DNA of 29,560 nt from an uncultured Carnobacteriaceae bacterium. Its GTDB lineage: Bacteria; Bacillota; Bacilli; Lactobacillales; Aerococcaceae. Both the position numbers and the translations under genes were made by a program. Below are positions 6,947 to 15,202 of the stretch, piece by piece. The DNA lies in the NCBI GenBank assembly GCA_938039195.1, contig CALHVK010000132.1:1-29560 (forward strand), in the 5' to 3' direction. The notes under the pieces were generated by a model. The model was not told where the DNA came from. It saw only the letters and a list, made by a program, of their open reading frames with translations, and did no database searches. The number at the start of each line of letters is the position of its first letter. Positions within the stretch are counted from its first letter, which is position 1.

Positions 6947-7074
6947 TTATGAAATTACATACAATATGTAGTATTAGTGTAATATTTTTCGGCTTTATAC
7001 TGTAATATAAATAGAGGAGTTAAGAAATTCTTAATTTCGTACAATAAAACCATATCTTAGGAGGATATTTTTAT

Positions 7075-8139
7075 ATGAAAAAGTCTTTTTGGTCTAAATT
7101 AGCAATTGGTTTATCATCATTAGCTCTATTAGCGGGATGTTCAAGTAATTCAGGTTCTGAATCAACTCAAAATCAAAGTCAAAGTGGTTCAAAAACAATC
7201 GAAACTTTAAAAGTTGCTTTTGTTCCTTCTCGTGACCCTGAAACAATTGTTACTACAACAGAACCATTAAAAGAATTATTGAAAAAAGAATTAGCTAAAG
7301 AAGGTTACGATGTTAAGAACGTTGAGATTTCAGTTGGTACAAGTTTTGACGCAGTTGGGGAAGCATTAGCATCTGGTAGTGCGGATGTAGGTTTCTTACC
7401 TGGTGGCACTTATGTTTTATATGACAAAGAAGTTGACGTATTATTAACAGCTACTCGTGATAATTTATTAAAAGATTCTACTAATCCTAAAGATTGGAAC
7501 GATGGAAAAGAGACACCTCGTGGTACTGAACAAGCAACTTCATATAAAGGCTTAGTGATTGCAGGACCAACTGAAAAAGGGAAAGAATTAGCAGCAAAAA
7601 TTAATAGCGGCCAAGAATTAACTTGGGATGACTTAAATTCAGCTAAATGGGGAGTTTTAGGAACTTCTTCTTCTTCAGGGTATATCTATCCAACATTATG
7701 GTTACAAGATAAATACGGTAAAGGTATTTCAGACTTACAAAATGTTGTTCAATCAGACTCTTACGCAAGCTCTGCAGCACGTTTAGCTTCAGGACAAATT
7801 GATATCATGGTTGGTTACGCGGACGTTCGTAATGACTACGCTAAAAAATGGACTAGTGATTATGGTCGCTCAGAAGATATCTTTAAAGAAACTAACGTTA
7901 TCGGTGTAACTCCAGACATTTACAATGATACAATTTCAGTAAGTAAATCTTCTCCAATTGTTGACGATGCTTTTAAAGAAGCTTTTGCAAATGCAATGAT
8001 TAATATTGCTCAAACAGAAGAAGGAAAAGCAGTCATTAAAATCTACTCTCATAAAGGCTACAAGAAAGCTAATGCTAGCGATTATGATAAAGAACGCGAA
8101 GCACAAAAATTATTAAAGAAGCTAAAATCAGGTAACTAA
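7075..8139 (+). CDS. phnD: PhnD-like substrate-binding lipoprotein of a phosphonate-type ABC importer
   Basis: A protein of 354 residues with a lipoprotein signal: positively charged MKKSFWSK, a hydrophobic stretch and the lipobox LALLAGC with the lipidated Cys22, then a Ser/Gln-rich linker. It would be anchored outside the membrane and deliver substrate to PhnE1/PhnE2. The mature part starts with LKVAFVPSRDPETI, typical of phosphate/phosphite/phosphonate-binding proteins, and has the phosphate-binding loop GTSSSSGYIYP at about residues 196-206 and GQIDIMVGYADVR. The true ligand is not shown by sequence: phosphonates, phosphite or other phosphorylated compounds are possible, and no C-P lyase, phosphonatase or phosphite dehydrogenase gene is nearby. 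A strong ribosome site (TTAGGAGG) precedes the ATG. Confidence 0.9.
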   Translation: MKKSFWSKLAIGLSSLALLAGCSSNSGSESTQNQSQSGSKTIETLKVAFVPSRDPETIVTTTEPLKELLKKELAKEGYDVKNVEISVGTSFDAVGEALASGSADVGFLPGGTYVLYDKEVDVLLTATRDNLLKDSTNPKDWNDGKETPRGTEQATSYKGLVIAGPTEKGKELAAKINSGQELTWDDLNSAKWGVLGTSSSSGYIYPTLWLQDKYGKGISDLQNVVQSDSYASSAARLASGQIDIMVGYADVRNDYAKKWTSDYGRSEDIFKETNVIGVTPDIYNDTISVSKSSPIVDDAFKEAFANAMINIAQTEEGKAVIKIYSHKGYKKANASDYDKEREAQKLLKKLKSGN

Positions 8140-8163
8140 CAAACACGTAATGAATATCAAATG

Positions 8164-8194
8164 AGGGTTAGGATATTTCTCCTGACCCTTTTTT
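8164..8194 (+). terminator. Internal terminator/attenuator between phnD and phnC
   Basis: AGGGTTAGGA (8164-8173) pairs with TCCTGACCCT (8180-8189) with one G-U pair, and six T residues follow (8189-8194). Only 18 bases then remain before the phnC start, with no room for a promoter, so the distal genes must depend on read-through. This would favour the binding protein over the membrane complex. Confidence 0.8.
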
Positions 8195-8212
8195 GAGAAA
8201 GAGGCAATAATT

Positions 8213-8977
8213 ATGATAAAATTCGAAAATGTATCAAAGACTTATCCTAATGGAGTTAAAGGTCTTCAAAATATTAATTTAGAAATTGAACAAGGAGAAT
8301 TCGTTTCTATCATAGGCTTGTCAGGCGCTGGTAAATCAACATTAATTCGTACAATTAACCGCATGCTTGACATTAGCGAAGGAAAACTGACAGTTGATGG
8401 CATTGATGTTAGTTCGTTAAAAGGGAAATCGCTACGTAAATTTCGTCGAAACAAAGTAGGGATGATTTTCCAATCATTTAACCTCGTTACTAGAACGACA
8501 GTTATTAAGAACGTATTGACATCTATCGTTCCAGATATACCTTTCTTCCGTTCACTTTTTGGGATTTATACGAAAAAAGAAAAACTTCATGCTCTGGAAG
8601 CGTTGGATAAAGTAGGAATCGTTGATAAAGCCTTTATCCGTGCAGATCAGTTATCAGGTGGTCAACAACAACGTGTCGCTTTAGCTCGTACATTAGCTCA
8701 AAATCCAGAAATTATTCTTGCTGATGAACCAGTAGCAGCACTAGACCCTGTAACAGCAAAACGCGTTATGGAAGACTTTAAACGAATCAACAAAGAGATG
8801 GATATTTCTATTCTTTTAAATATTCACCACGTTGAATTAGCTTTAGAATACGCTGATCGTATTTTAGGAATTAGAGATGGTGAAATCGTGTATGATGGTC
8901 CAAGTTCTGAAGTAACCCCTGAAGTCTTAGATTTAATCTATAAAGGAAAGGTGGAGGGGTTGAATGAAACTAAGTAA
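8213..8977 (+). CDS. phnC: PhnC-like ATPase of the phosphonate-type ABC importer
   Basis: A cytoplasmic ATPase of 254 residues that powers import through PhnE1/PhnE2. The nucleotide-binding elements are complete: Walker A GLSGAGKST (residues 35-43), Q-loop IFQSFNLV, signature LSGGQQQR (147-154), Walker B IILADEPVAALDP (about 167-179) and the H-loop histidine in LNIHHVELAL. The insertion around VTRTTVIKNVLTSIVPDIPFFRS is characteristic of PhnC. Its end overlaps the start of phnE1 by 14 bases, and the phnE1 ribosome site (GGTGGAGGGG) lies inside phnC, so the two are translationally coupled. Confidence 0.93.
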   Translation: MIKFENVSKTYPNGVKGLQNINLEIEQGEFVSIIGLSGAGKSTLIRTINRMLDISEGKLTVDGIDVSSLKGKSLRKFRRNKVGMIFQSFNLVTRTTVIKNVLTSIVPDIPFFRSLFGIYTKKEKLHALEALDKVGIVDKAFIRADQLSGGQQQRVALARTLAQNPEIILADEPVAALDPVTAKRVMEDFKRINKEMDISILLNIHHVELALEYADRILGIRDGEIVYDGPSSEVTPEVLDLIYKGKVEGLNETK

Positions 8978-9782
8978 ACTCTTCGCACCAAAAGAATACA
9001 CGTTAGAAAACGGAACTACCGTAAAAGAACCGCGCTCGAAAGCCATTTTCATTGCAATTTTACTACTGATTGCTATGTATTACGCTGGTAAAGTGACAGG
9101 TTTTAACATTAAGACTATTATGCAACGTGGTGGTCAATTCTTTGTCATTATCGGAAAAATGTTCCCACCAAATTGGGAATATTCGAATTCAATCTGGAAC
9201 CCATTAATTGATACCATTAAAATGTCATTGTTAGGTTCGTTATTGGGTTCAATCTTAGTAATTCCTTTTGCCATCATTGCTTCAAGTAATATTGTAAAAA
9301 ATAAATTTATTATTAGTTTAAGTCGTCTATTTCTAAGTGTTGTACGTACATTACCAACCTTGGTAACAGCTCTAATTGCGACTTATATCTTCGGTCTAGG
9401 GACAATCGCTGGTACTTTTGCGATTGCAACTTATACATTTGCGTATTGCGGTAAACAACTCTATGAACAAATTGAAACCGTAGATATGGGGGCTTTTGAG
9501 GCTGCAGAAGCATTAGGAGCTACAAAAGGTAAAGCCTTCTCAAGTGCTATTATTCCTCAAATTTTACCTGGATATATTGCGTCTTCTTTATACTGTTTTG
9601 AAGGAAACGTTCGTTATGCTTCAATCCTAGGTTATGTAGGTGCCGGTGGTATCGGGATTATCTTAAACGAAAACTTAGGTTGGCGTGAATATAGCAATGT
9701 CGGTATGATCTTAGTGATTCTGTTCTTCACTGTAGTCATTATCGAAAGTATTAGTTATTATTTACGTACTAAATTAGCGTAG
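8964..9782 (+). CDS. phnE1: PhnE-like permease subunit 1
   Basis: An inner-membrane protein of 272 residues with about six hydrophobic segments. It has the binding-protein-dependent transport permease signature FEAAEALGATKGKAFSSAIIPQILPGYI (EAA loop), which docks onto PhnC, and the PhnE-type end GNVRYASILGYVGAGGIGIILNE. Together with the next gene it would form a heterodimeric channel. The ATG lies inside the end of phnC, 5-6 bases after a GGAGGGG site. The first 30 residues are hydrophilic and cytoplasmic. Confidence 0.92.
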   Translation: MKLSKLFAPKEYTLENGTTVKEPRSKAIFIAILLLIAMYYAGKVTGFNIKTIMQRGGQFFVIIGKMFPPNWEYSNSIWNPLIDTIKMSLLGSLLGSILVIPFAIIASSNIVKNKFIISLSRLFLSVVRTLPTLVTALIATYIFGLGTIAGTFAIATYTFAYCGKQLYEQIETVDMGAFEAAEALGATKGKAFSSAIIPQILPGYIASSLYCFEGNVRYASILGYVGAGGIGIILNENLGWREYSNVGMILVILFFTVVIIESISYYLRTKLA

Positions 9783-9791
9783 GAGGGGACA

Positions 9792-10604
9792 ATGATGAAT
9801 GAAGCAGTATTAAATCAATATCAAAAAGCCCCTCGTACATGGATTGTAAAATTAATTGTTGTTTTAATTTTAGTAACTCTTGTTGCTTGGTCTGGAACAA
9901 CGATTGAGTTAAGTACAATACCTGAAAATGGGGTAGAGATTTCAAAGAAAATCATTAAAGGTATTTTTTCACCTGATACAACACTTCTATTTGATACAAG
10001 CAATAAAGGTGTCGCTTATCTTTTATTAGAAACAATCTGTATTGCGTTTCTAGGAACATTAGTTGGCTCTATATTAGCAATTCCATTTGCATTCTTATCA
10101 GCTACAAATATCGTTCCAAAACCTGTAGCATTAGTATTCCGTACATTAATTATGGCGATTCGTACAGTTCCTACATTAATTTATGGATTGATGTTTATCC
10201 GTGTAACTGGACCAGGTGCGTTCACAGGGCTATTAACAATGTCTGTAGCATCTATTGGGATGATTTCTAAGCTTTATATTGAAGCGATTGAAGATTTGGA
10301 TTACAAGATTTTAGAGTCTTTAGACGCCAGTGGATGTAACTTTTATCAAAAGATCCGTTTCGGGATTTTACCACAATTAATTCCATCATTTATCTCAACA
10401 GTGATTTATCGTTTTGATATGAACTTAAGGGATGCGACTGTACTAGGGATGGTAGGTGCCGGCGGTATTGGTTCTCCATTAATATTTGCCATGAGTGCTT
10501 ATAAATGGAATGAAGTAGGGGCAATTTTATGTGGATTAATCATTTTAGTATTATTCATTGAATTTGTATCTACTAAGATTCGTACACGTTTAGCTCGTGG
10601 TTAA
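9792..10604 (+). CDS. phnE2: PhnE-like permease subunit 2
   Basis: A protein of 270 residues related to the preceding permease, with about six membrane segments. The coupling loop reads ESLDASGCNFYQKIRFGILPQLIPSFI and the conserved end DMNLRDATVLGMVGAGGIGSPL is shared with phnE1 and PhnE proteins in general. Two adjacent ATGs (9792, 9795) both suit the AGGAGGGG site at 9781-9788. The first is given, but the second is as good. Two different permease genes side by side are common in Firmicutes versions of this importer. It is the last gene of the operon, followed by a terminator. Confidence 0.91.
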   Translation: MMNEAVLNQYQKAPRTWIVKLIVVLILVTLVAWSGTTIELSTIPENGVEISKKIIKGIFSPDTTLLFDTSNKGVAYLLLETICIAFLGTLVGSILAIPFAFLSATNIVPKPVALVFRTLIMAIRTVPTLIYGLMFIRVTGPGAFTGLLTMSVASIGMISKLYIEAIEDLDYKILESLDASGCNFYQKIRFGILPQLIPSFISTVIYRFDMNLRDATVLGMVGAGGIGSPLIFAMSAYKWNEVGAILCGLIILVLFIEFVSTKIRTRLARG

Positions 10605-10622
10605 TGAAAACTATTGAATAAC

Positions 10623-10662
10623 AAAAAAACGACTTACAGAGAGTTTCTGTAGGTCGTTTTTA
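10623..10662. terminator. Bidirectional terminator between phnE2 and the DUF624 gene
   Basis: AAACGACTTACAGA (10627-10640) pairs with TCTGTAGGTCGTTT (10646-10659) with one G-U pair, and it has A/T runs on both sides. It can end the plus-strand phn operon and the converging minus-strand DUF624 gene. Confidence 0.9.
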
Positions 10663-10674
10663 GTATAAAATTAG

Positions 10675-11301
10675 TTATTTTACCTTTGTGAAAATTTCAC
10701 GAATTAACGGTGCAAAGCTATAAGCAACAGCTGCAAAGCCAATCACTAAAAAGAATGACAATACAGGTACCGTCTGATAAATAAAGAATAAAGTTGCAGC
10801 AATAATAACTACAGCCATAATGAGTGATTGAACCGGCATTACGATAATCAGTAAATAACTGTTTTTAACGAGACGTTTAATCGGACTAAAATATTGAGTC
10901 GTCATTGCAAGACCAATAATTGAAGCAACAATTGTTAGAATTAAAATGAACGCTGATAACATAAATAACATAAAGCCGATAATTTTAAACAATTCAGCAT
11001 TGTTATTCGCGAAATTCCAGTAAAACTGAGCCATATAAACCAAGGCCGCAATTAAAACTAAATACACGATCCATAGGAGCATTTTTTTAGTAATATCACG
11101 TTTAAATTCATTCCAAAACGGCTTAACCAGTGTACGATTTTCATCCTCAGAAAGCTTTAATGTGGTATGAATTAATGCAGCAATTGCTGGACCAATCGTA
11201 ACAACAGGAATACATAGAACGATAAATAATAGATTTAATAAAATAAAATCAGCAACTAATGTAGCAAAATGCCAAAACTTGCTGTCTTGATTATATTGCA
11301 T
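10675..11301 (-). CDS. DUF624 / YesL-family membrane protein
   Basis: A membrane protein of 208 residues with about five hydrophobic segments. The N-terminal pattern FWHFATLVADFILLNLLFIV, then CIPVVTIGPAIAALIHT, is the hallmark of the DUF624 family (B. subtilis YesL and relatives), followed by a charged cytoplasmic stretch (KLSEDENRTLVKPFWNEFKRDI). Family members are often found next to carbohydrate ABC transporters, but the biochemical role is not established and there is no sugar transporter adjacent here. It has its own promoter and shares a terminator with phnE2. The ribosome site is AAAGGAT before the ATG. Family membership is fairly sure; the function is unknown. Confidence 0.82.
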   Translation of the reverse strand: MQYNQDSKFWHFATLVADFILLNLLFIVLCIPVVTIGPAIAALIHTTLKLSEDENRTLVKPFWNEFKRDITKKMLLWIVYLVLIAALVYMAQFYWNFANNNAELFKIIGFMLFMLSAFILILTIVASIIGLAMTTQYFSPIKRLVKNSYLLIIVMPVQSLIMAVVIIAATLFFIYQTVPVLSFFLVIGFAAVAYSFAPLIREIFTKVK

Positions 11302-11334
11302 GAGAGACCATCCTTTTAAATTAATTACTTTAAT

Positions 11335-11363
11335 AGTATACGTTGAGGGGCTTTAAAATGCAA
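11335..11363 (-). promoter_or_regulatory. Promoter of the DUF624 gene
   Basis: On the minus strand, TTGCAT (11358-11363) and TATACT (11335-11340) are 17 bases apart, about 35 bases before the start codon. The remaining A/T-rich stretch up to 11460 shows no other recognisable element. Confidence 0.7.
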
Positions 11364-11468
11364 AGATGTTTCTTTATCATTTTTTAGATGTATATATAGG
11401 TTTACATAATATATATTATACTAAGTTATATATCGAAAAATTTCTATATCCTCTATCATAAATGAATA

Positions 11469-11497
11469 CGCCCAGCGTTTATAATTAACACTGAGCG
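11469..11497 (-). terminator. Possible terminator after addA
   Basis: On the minus strand CGCTCAGTGTT pairs with AACGCTGGGCG (two G-U pairs) around a 7-base loop, just after the addA stop. The following run is only moderately T-rich, so termination may be incomplete. Confidence 0.5.
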
Positions 11498-11506
11498 CAT
11501 AATCCT

Positions 11507-14500
11507 TTATATAACTTTTAATGTATCAATATCGATATTCTTATTAATCGATAATAAACATAGAACTTTTCGTGTAACTTTTTTGTTACAACTGATGGCT
11601 AATGCATCTGCATATATATTTAATTGGTCTTTATATTTACGTACGATGCTTTGAATTCCTTCTGTCGTATCCACAACGTAATCAGTCTTATAGTCAAATA
11701 CAACAATCTCGTCATCTAATTCGATATATCCATCGATAATCCCATGAATCATCATCAAATCATCTGTCTTAATCGATTTAAAGAACTCACTAGCTTCTAG
11801 TACATACGAAAATGCCTGTTCACGCACTAATGCATGTGAATTTTGCACAATCCATTGACCAAATGTTGATTGGAAAAATTCGTACGCCTGTGTAACTGGA
11901 ACTTTTGCAGCAACTTCTGGTGTAATTTCATTCGATTCGACTAAACTTTTGAGTAATTGTTCTAATGAATCTAATGTGATTTCACTTGTGAAGTCTACCT
12001 TCTGCATTAATAAGTGAAGAGCGCTACCTCTTTGGGCTCCAGTAACATTTGTAGAACTCGTTTGCATAAAGCGTGGTTGCTCCAATGTAGGAGAGAGGTA
12101 TATTGCTCTTCTACCCTCTTCTATCAAGCTATTTTGCGCTAATTCTTCGATAATTGGATCCTCAAGGACACGTTTTAGTTCAGATACACTTTGATAGCTT
12201 GTCGTTTTACTTTCAGCCTCAAATGGATATTCTTGTTGAATCTTTTGTAGCATTTGTTGTACTCGAGACTTCACTTCGCGTGGAGAATCGGATTCACTGT
12301 AATATTGATGCCAATCTTCTTGGAAAACTTCCTTACCACTGATTTCGTGAATGTACTGTTTGCTTTTTCCCACAATATCCGTCTTAGATACAATTTCAGG
12401 AGTAATCTGATAACAATCTCGGATTGCACTCAGTAGCATCCAGTTTAGGAATGTACCACTCTTAAACCGTGCTTGATAAGGTAGAATTTCGCTAGATTCC
12501 TGTGTTAAAAAGGCATATTTCTTCTTAAACGACTCGTAGTTTTTAAGCGTACCTACGATAATTAGCTTTTCACGTGCACGTGTCATTGCTACATATAATT
12601 TACGCATTTCTTCAGATAATAATTTCTTCTTCTCGAAGTTTCTTGTGGTTACCGCTTGAACTGTAGGATACGTAATACGAGTCGTTAAATCGAAGTAATT
12701 CGTACCTACACCAATTTCATCTGAGCACATAATAGAAGCTTTTAAATCCTGCATATTGAATTTACGATTTGTATCGATTAAGAATACGACTGGGAATTCC
12801 AATCCTTTACTTGCATGAATCGTCATCACTTGCACAGCGTTTGATTCTGTTGCAATCGGAGCTTCGTCTAAGTCTTTTTCTTTCTTTTGTAATGCTTCGA
12901 TGAAGCGAATAAAGTTACGAACGCCTTTAAAACTACTGGATTCATATTGATGAGCGTGTTCGTATAAAGCGTGCAAGTTCACAGCTCTTTGCGCACCGTT
13001 GGACTGCCCATGAACATATTCCAAATAATGCGTGTCCATATAGATTTCCCAGATTAACTGAGCGATAGATTCGTTATTAGCGCTGTCTCTCCATTTATTT
13101 AATAATGTTATAAAGCCTTCTAGTCGCTCTTTAAGTAATAATTGTTGCTTAGAATCATAGTAGTCGACTTCTTGAAGTTTAAAGGCCGAAACAAACTGAC
13201 AAAGTGCTTCGTAGAAACTTATATTTTTCATTGTTTTACGAATATGCGCTAATGCGATTTCGTCTAAACCTACAATTCCAGACCGTAATACAGCTACTAA
13301 CGGAATATCTTGTAAAGGATTATCGATTACTTTTAATAAAGAAACCATCGTTGTGATTTCAGTACGTTTAAAGTAGGATTGCGCCTTTTGAACATTTACT
13401 GGAATCCCATAAGCAGCAAAAATCGATTCAATCTTATCATTATTGCTCTTGGTTGAAGAAAGAATCGCAAAATCACCATAATTTACAGGTCGCTTTGCAT
13501 CAGCTTTATCATTCATCACTTCAAAAGGAGTATGAATCATTTCTTGAATGCGTTGAGCCACATAGTGAATCTCATTTTCTACTTTTTCGAATTCTTCAGA
13601 TTCTTCCAGGTCATTAGCATCATCGTTTAAATCAAGATCTTCAATAAGGACGATTTCACTCGATTTATCGAGATCTTTCGAATACGAGAGATTTCCTGTT
13701 TTAAGTGCAGCAACATCGTCATATTCCACTTGTCCCAACTCTTTATTCATAATTTGTTGGAAAACTTTATTCGTAAAGGAAAGCACTTCATCTCTAGAAC
13801 GGAAATTCTCTGCTAAAACAATTCTCTCTCCACTCTTCCCTTCGGCATACGCTTCGTATTTTTCACGGAATAGAGATGGATCTGCAAGACGGAAGCCGTA
13901 GATAGATTGTTTCACATCCCCTACCATAAAACGGTTGTCAGGCTTACTTACAAGCTCTAAAATCGCTTCTTGGACACGGTTAACGTCTTGATATTCATCC
14001 ACCATGACTTCTTTGAAGTGATCTTGATAATATTCTGAAGCAATCTTTTGACCATTCGCATCTAATTTTGTCAAAATTTTTAAAGTATCGTGTTCTAAAT
14101 CAGAGAAATCAAGCTTGTTTAACTGATGTTTTTCATCTTGAAATCGGTCATAGAACATCACTGCGATATCCGAGAGTTTCGCTAAAATTCGCTTCACTTT
14201 CGTCATTTGCTGCAGCTGAACTTCTGGAGAAATCGCAAAGTAATCCTCTTTGATTTTTTGGAAGTCTTTTTTTAGACCTTCACGAATCGCTTTAATCTCA
14301 TCGAGACTTTCTTTGACCGATTCATCGACTTTGGCCGTAGACCAGTTCTTAAATTTTCTATCTTTAAATGTTTGATACGCAAAAACATACGATTCTTCTT
14401 GAATGTGCACAAGAACTGCTTTTACAAAATCTAAATCATCTTCTAAAACAGCTTGATGCTTAGGAGCGCCAAGGAGTTCAATTTCTTTAAGCAGTTGATC

Positions 14501-15202
14501 ATATTGAGTTACAAGATAACTTAATTCTTCGACTAATGCCGGTTTTACATATGTTTTAACAAACGGTGTTGACGCATAGTCACTTCCAACGGCATAGTTC
14601 TCTGTTAGATTAGATAACCATGTTTTAGGTTCTCTTTTAGAACGAGAATATTGGTATAGACGATACACTGTATTGGTAATACCATCATCAGAGCGGTCGT
14701 TTGAGAACGTTGCAAAGACTTCTTCGTATTCAGGATGTTCGAGAAGCTCTTCTTCTAAATCTCTCCATACCTTTTCTTGCAATAGTTGTCCTTCGATTTC
14801 ATCCATCATCGTAAATACAGGGTCAATACCCGCTAAATAGAAATAACGGCGAATCACTTTCATACAGAAGCTATGGATTGTTGAAATCATGGCAGATGGA
14901 ATGAGCTGTAATTGTTTTGCAAAACGTTGTTGAAGGACTTCATCTGTTGATTTTTCAATCGCTTCTTCTAATTTAGTACGAAGACGTTCCTTCATTTCTT
15001 TTGCAGCAAGTTCTGTAAAGGTTACAACTAGCAATTCATTAATATCGATACCCTCTTGAATATGCATCAAAATACGTTCTACAAGTACCTTGGTCTTTCC
15101 TGATCCAGCTGAAGCAGAAACAAGAAGATTATTTCCGCGAGTGGCAATGGCTTTCCATTGATCAGGTGTTGCTTGTAATTCTTTTGGTTTCTCTGGAATC
15201 AT
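11507..15202 (-). CDS. addA: AddA (RexA), ATP-dependent helicase/exonuclease subunit A
   Basis: A protein of 1231 residues, the same size as Bacillus AddA. With AddB it resects double-strand DNA ends for RecA-dependent repair. The N-terminal UvrD-type helicase is complete: Q-motif region TPDQWKAI, Walker A SASAGSGKT with Lys36, motif II VDEYQD, motif III GDVKQSIYGFR, motif IV LAENFRS, motif V TIHASKGLEFPVVF and motif VI YVAMTRAREKL. The C-terminal RecB-family nuclease shows GIIDGYIEL and VFDYKTD with Asp1170 and Lys1172. Its ATGA start overlaps the stop of addB by four bases, so the two are translationally coupled; GGAG lies in the end of addB. Lactobacillales workers call this pair RexA/RexB. 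Confidence 0.96.
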   Translation of the reverse strand: MIPEKPKELQATPDQWKAIATRGNNLLVSASAGSGKTKVLVERILMHIQEGIDINELLVVTFTELAAKEMKERLRTKLEEAIEKSTDEVLQQRFAKQLQLIPSAMISTIHSFCMKVIRRYFYLAGIDPVFTMMDEIEGQLLQEKVWRDLEEELLEHPEYEEVFATFSNDRSDDGITNTVYRLYQYSRSKREPKTWLSNLTENYAVGSDYASTPFVKTYVKPALVEELSYLVTQYDQLLKEIELLGAPKHQAVLEDDLDFVKAVLVHIQEESYVFAYQTFKDRKFKNWSTAKVDESVKESLDEIKAIREGLKKDFQKIKEDYFAISPEVQLQQMTKVKRILAKLSDIAVMFYDRFQDEKHQLNKLDFSDLEHDTLKILTKLDANGQKIASEYYQDHFKEVMVDEYQDVNRVQEAILELVSKPDNRFMVGDVKQSIYGFRLADPSLFREKYEAYAEGKSGERIVLAENFRSRDEVLSFTNKVFQQIMNKELGQVEYDDVAALKTGNLSYSKDLDKSSEIVLIEDLDLNDDANDLEESEEFEKVENEIHYVAQRIQEMIHTPFEVMNDKADAKRPVNYGDFAILSSTKSNNDKIESIFAAYGIPVNVQKAQSYFKRTEITTMVSLLKVIDNPLQDIPLVAVLRSGIVGLDEIALAHIRKTMKNISFYEALCQFVSAFKLQEVDYYDSKQQLLLKERLEGFITLLNKWRDSANNESIAQLIWEIYMDTHYLEYVHGQSNGAQRAVNLHALYEHAHQYESSSFKGVRNFIRFIEALQKKEKDLDEAPIATESNAVQVMTIHASKGLEFPVVFLIDTNRKFNMQDLKASIMCSDEIGVGTNYFDLTTRITYPTVQAVTTRNFEKKKLLSEEMRKLYVAMTRAREKLIIVGTLKNYESFKKKYAFLTQESSEILPYQARFKSGTFLNWMLLSAIRDCYQITPEIVSKTDIVGKSKQYIHEISGKEVFQEDWHQYYSESDSPREVKSRVQQMLQKIQQEYPFEAESKTTSYQSVSELKRVLEDPIIEELAQNSLIEEGRRAIYLSPTLEQPRFMQTSSTNVTGAQRGSALHLLMQKVDFTSEITLDSLEQLLKSLVESNEITPEVAAKVPVTQAYEFFQSTFGQWIVQNSHALVREQAFSYVLEASEFFKSIKTDDLMMIHGIIDGYIELDDEIVVFDYKTDYVVDTTEGIQSIVRKYKDQLNIYADALAISCNKKVTRKVLCLLSINKNIDIDTLKVI

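Noticed and set aside
6890..7074. Purine riboswitch upstream of phnD
   Set aside because: I looked for the conserved junction and loop sequences of the purine aptamer and found none; only a small A/T-rich hairpin is present.
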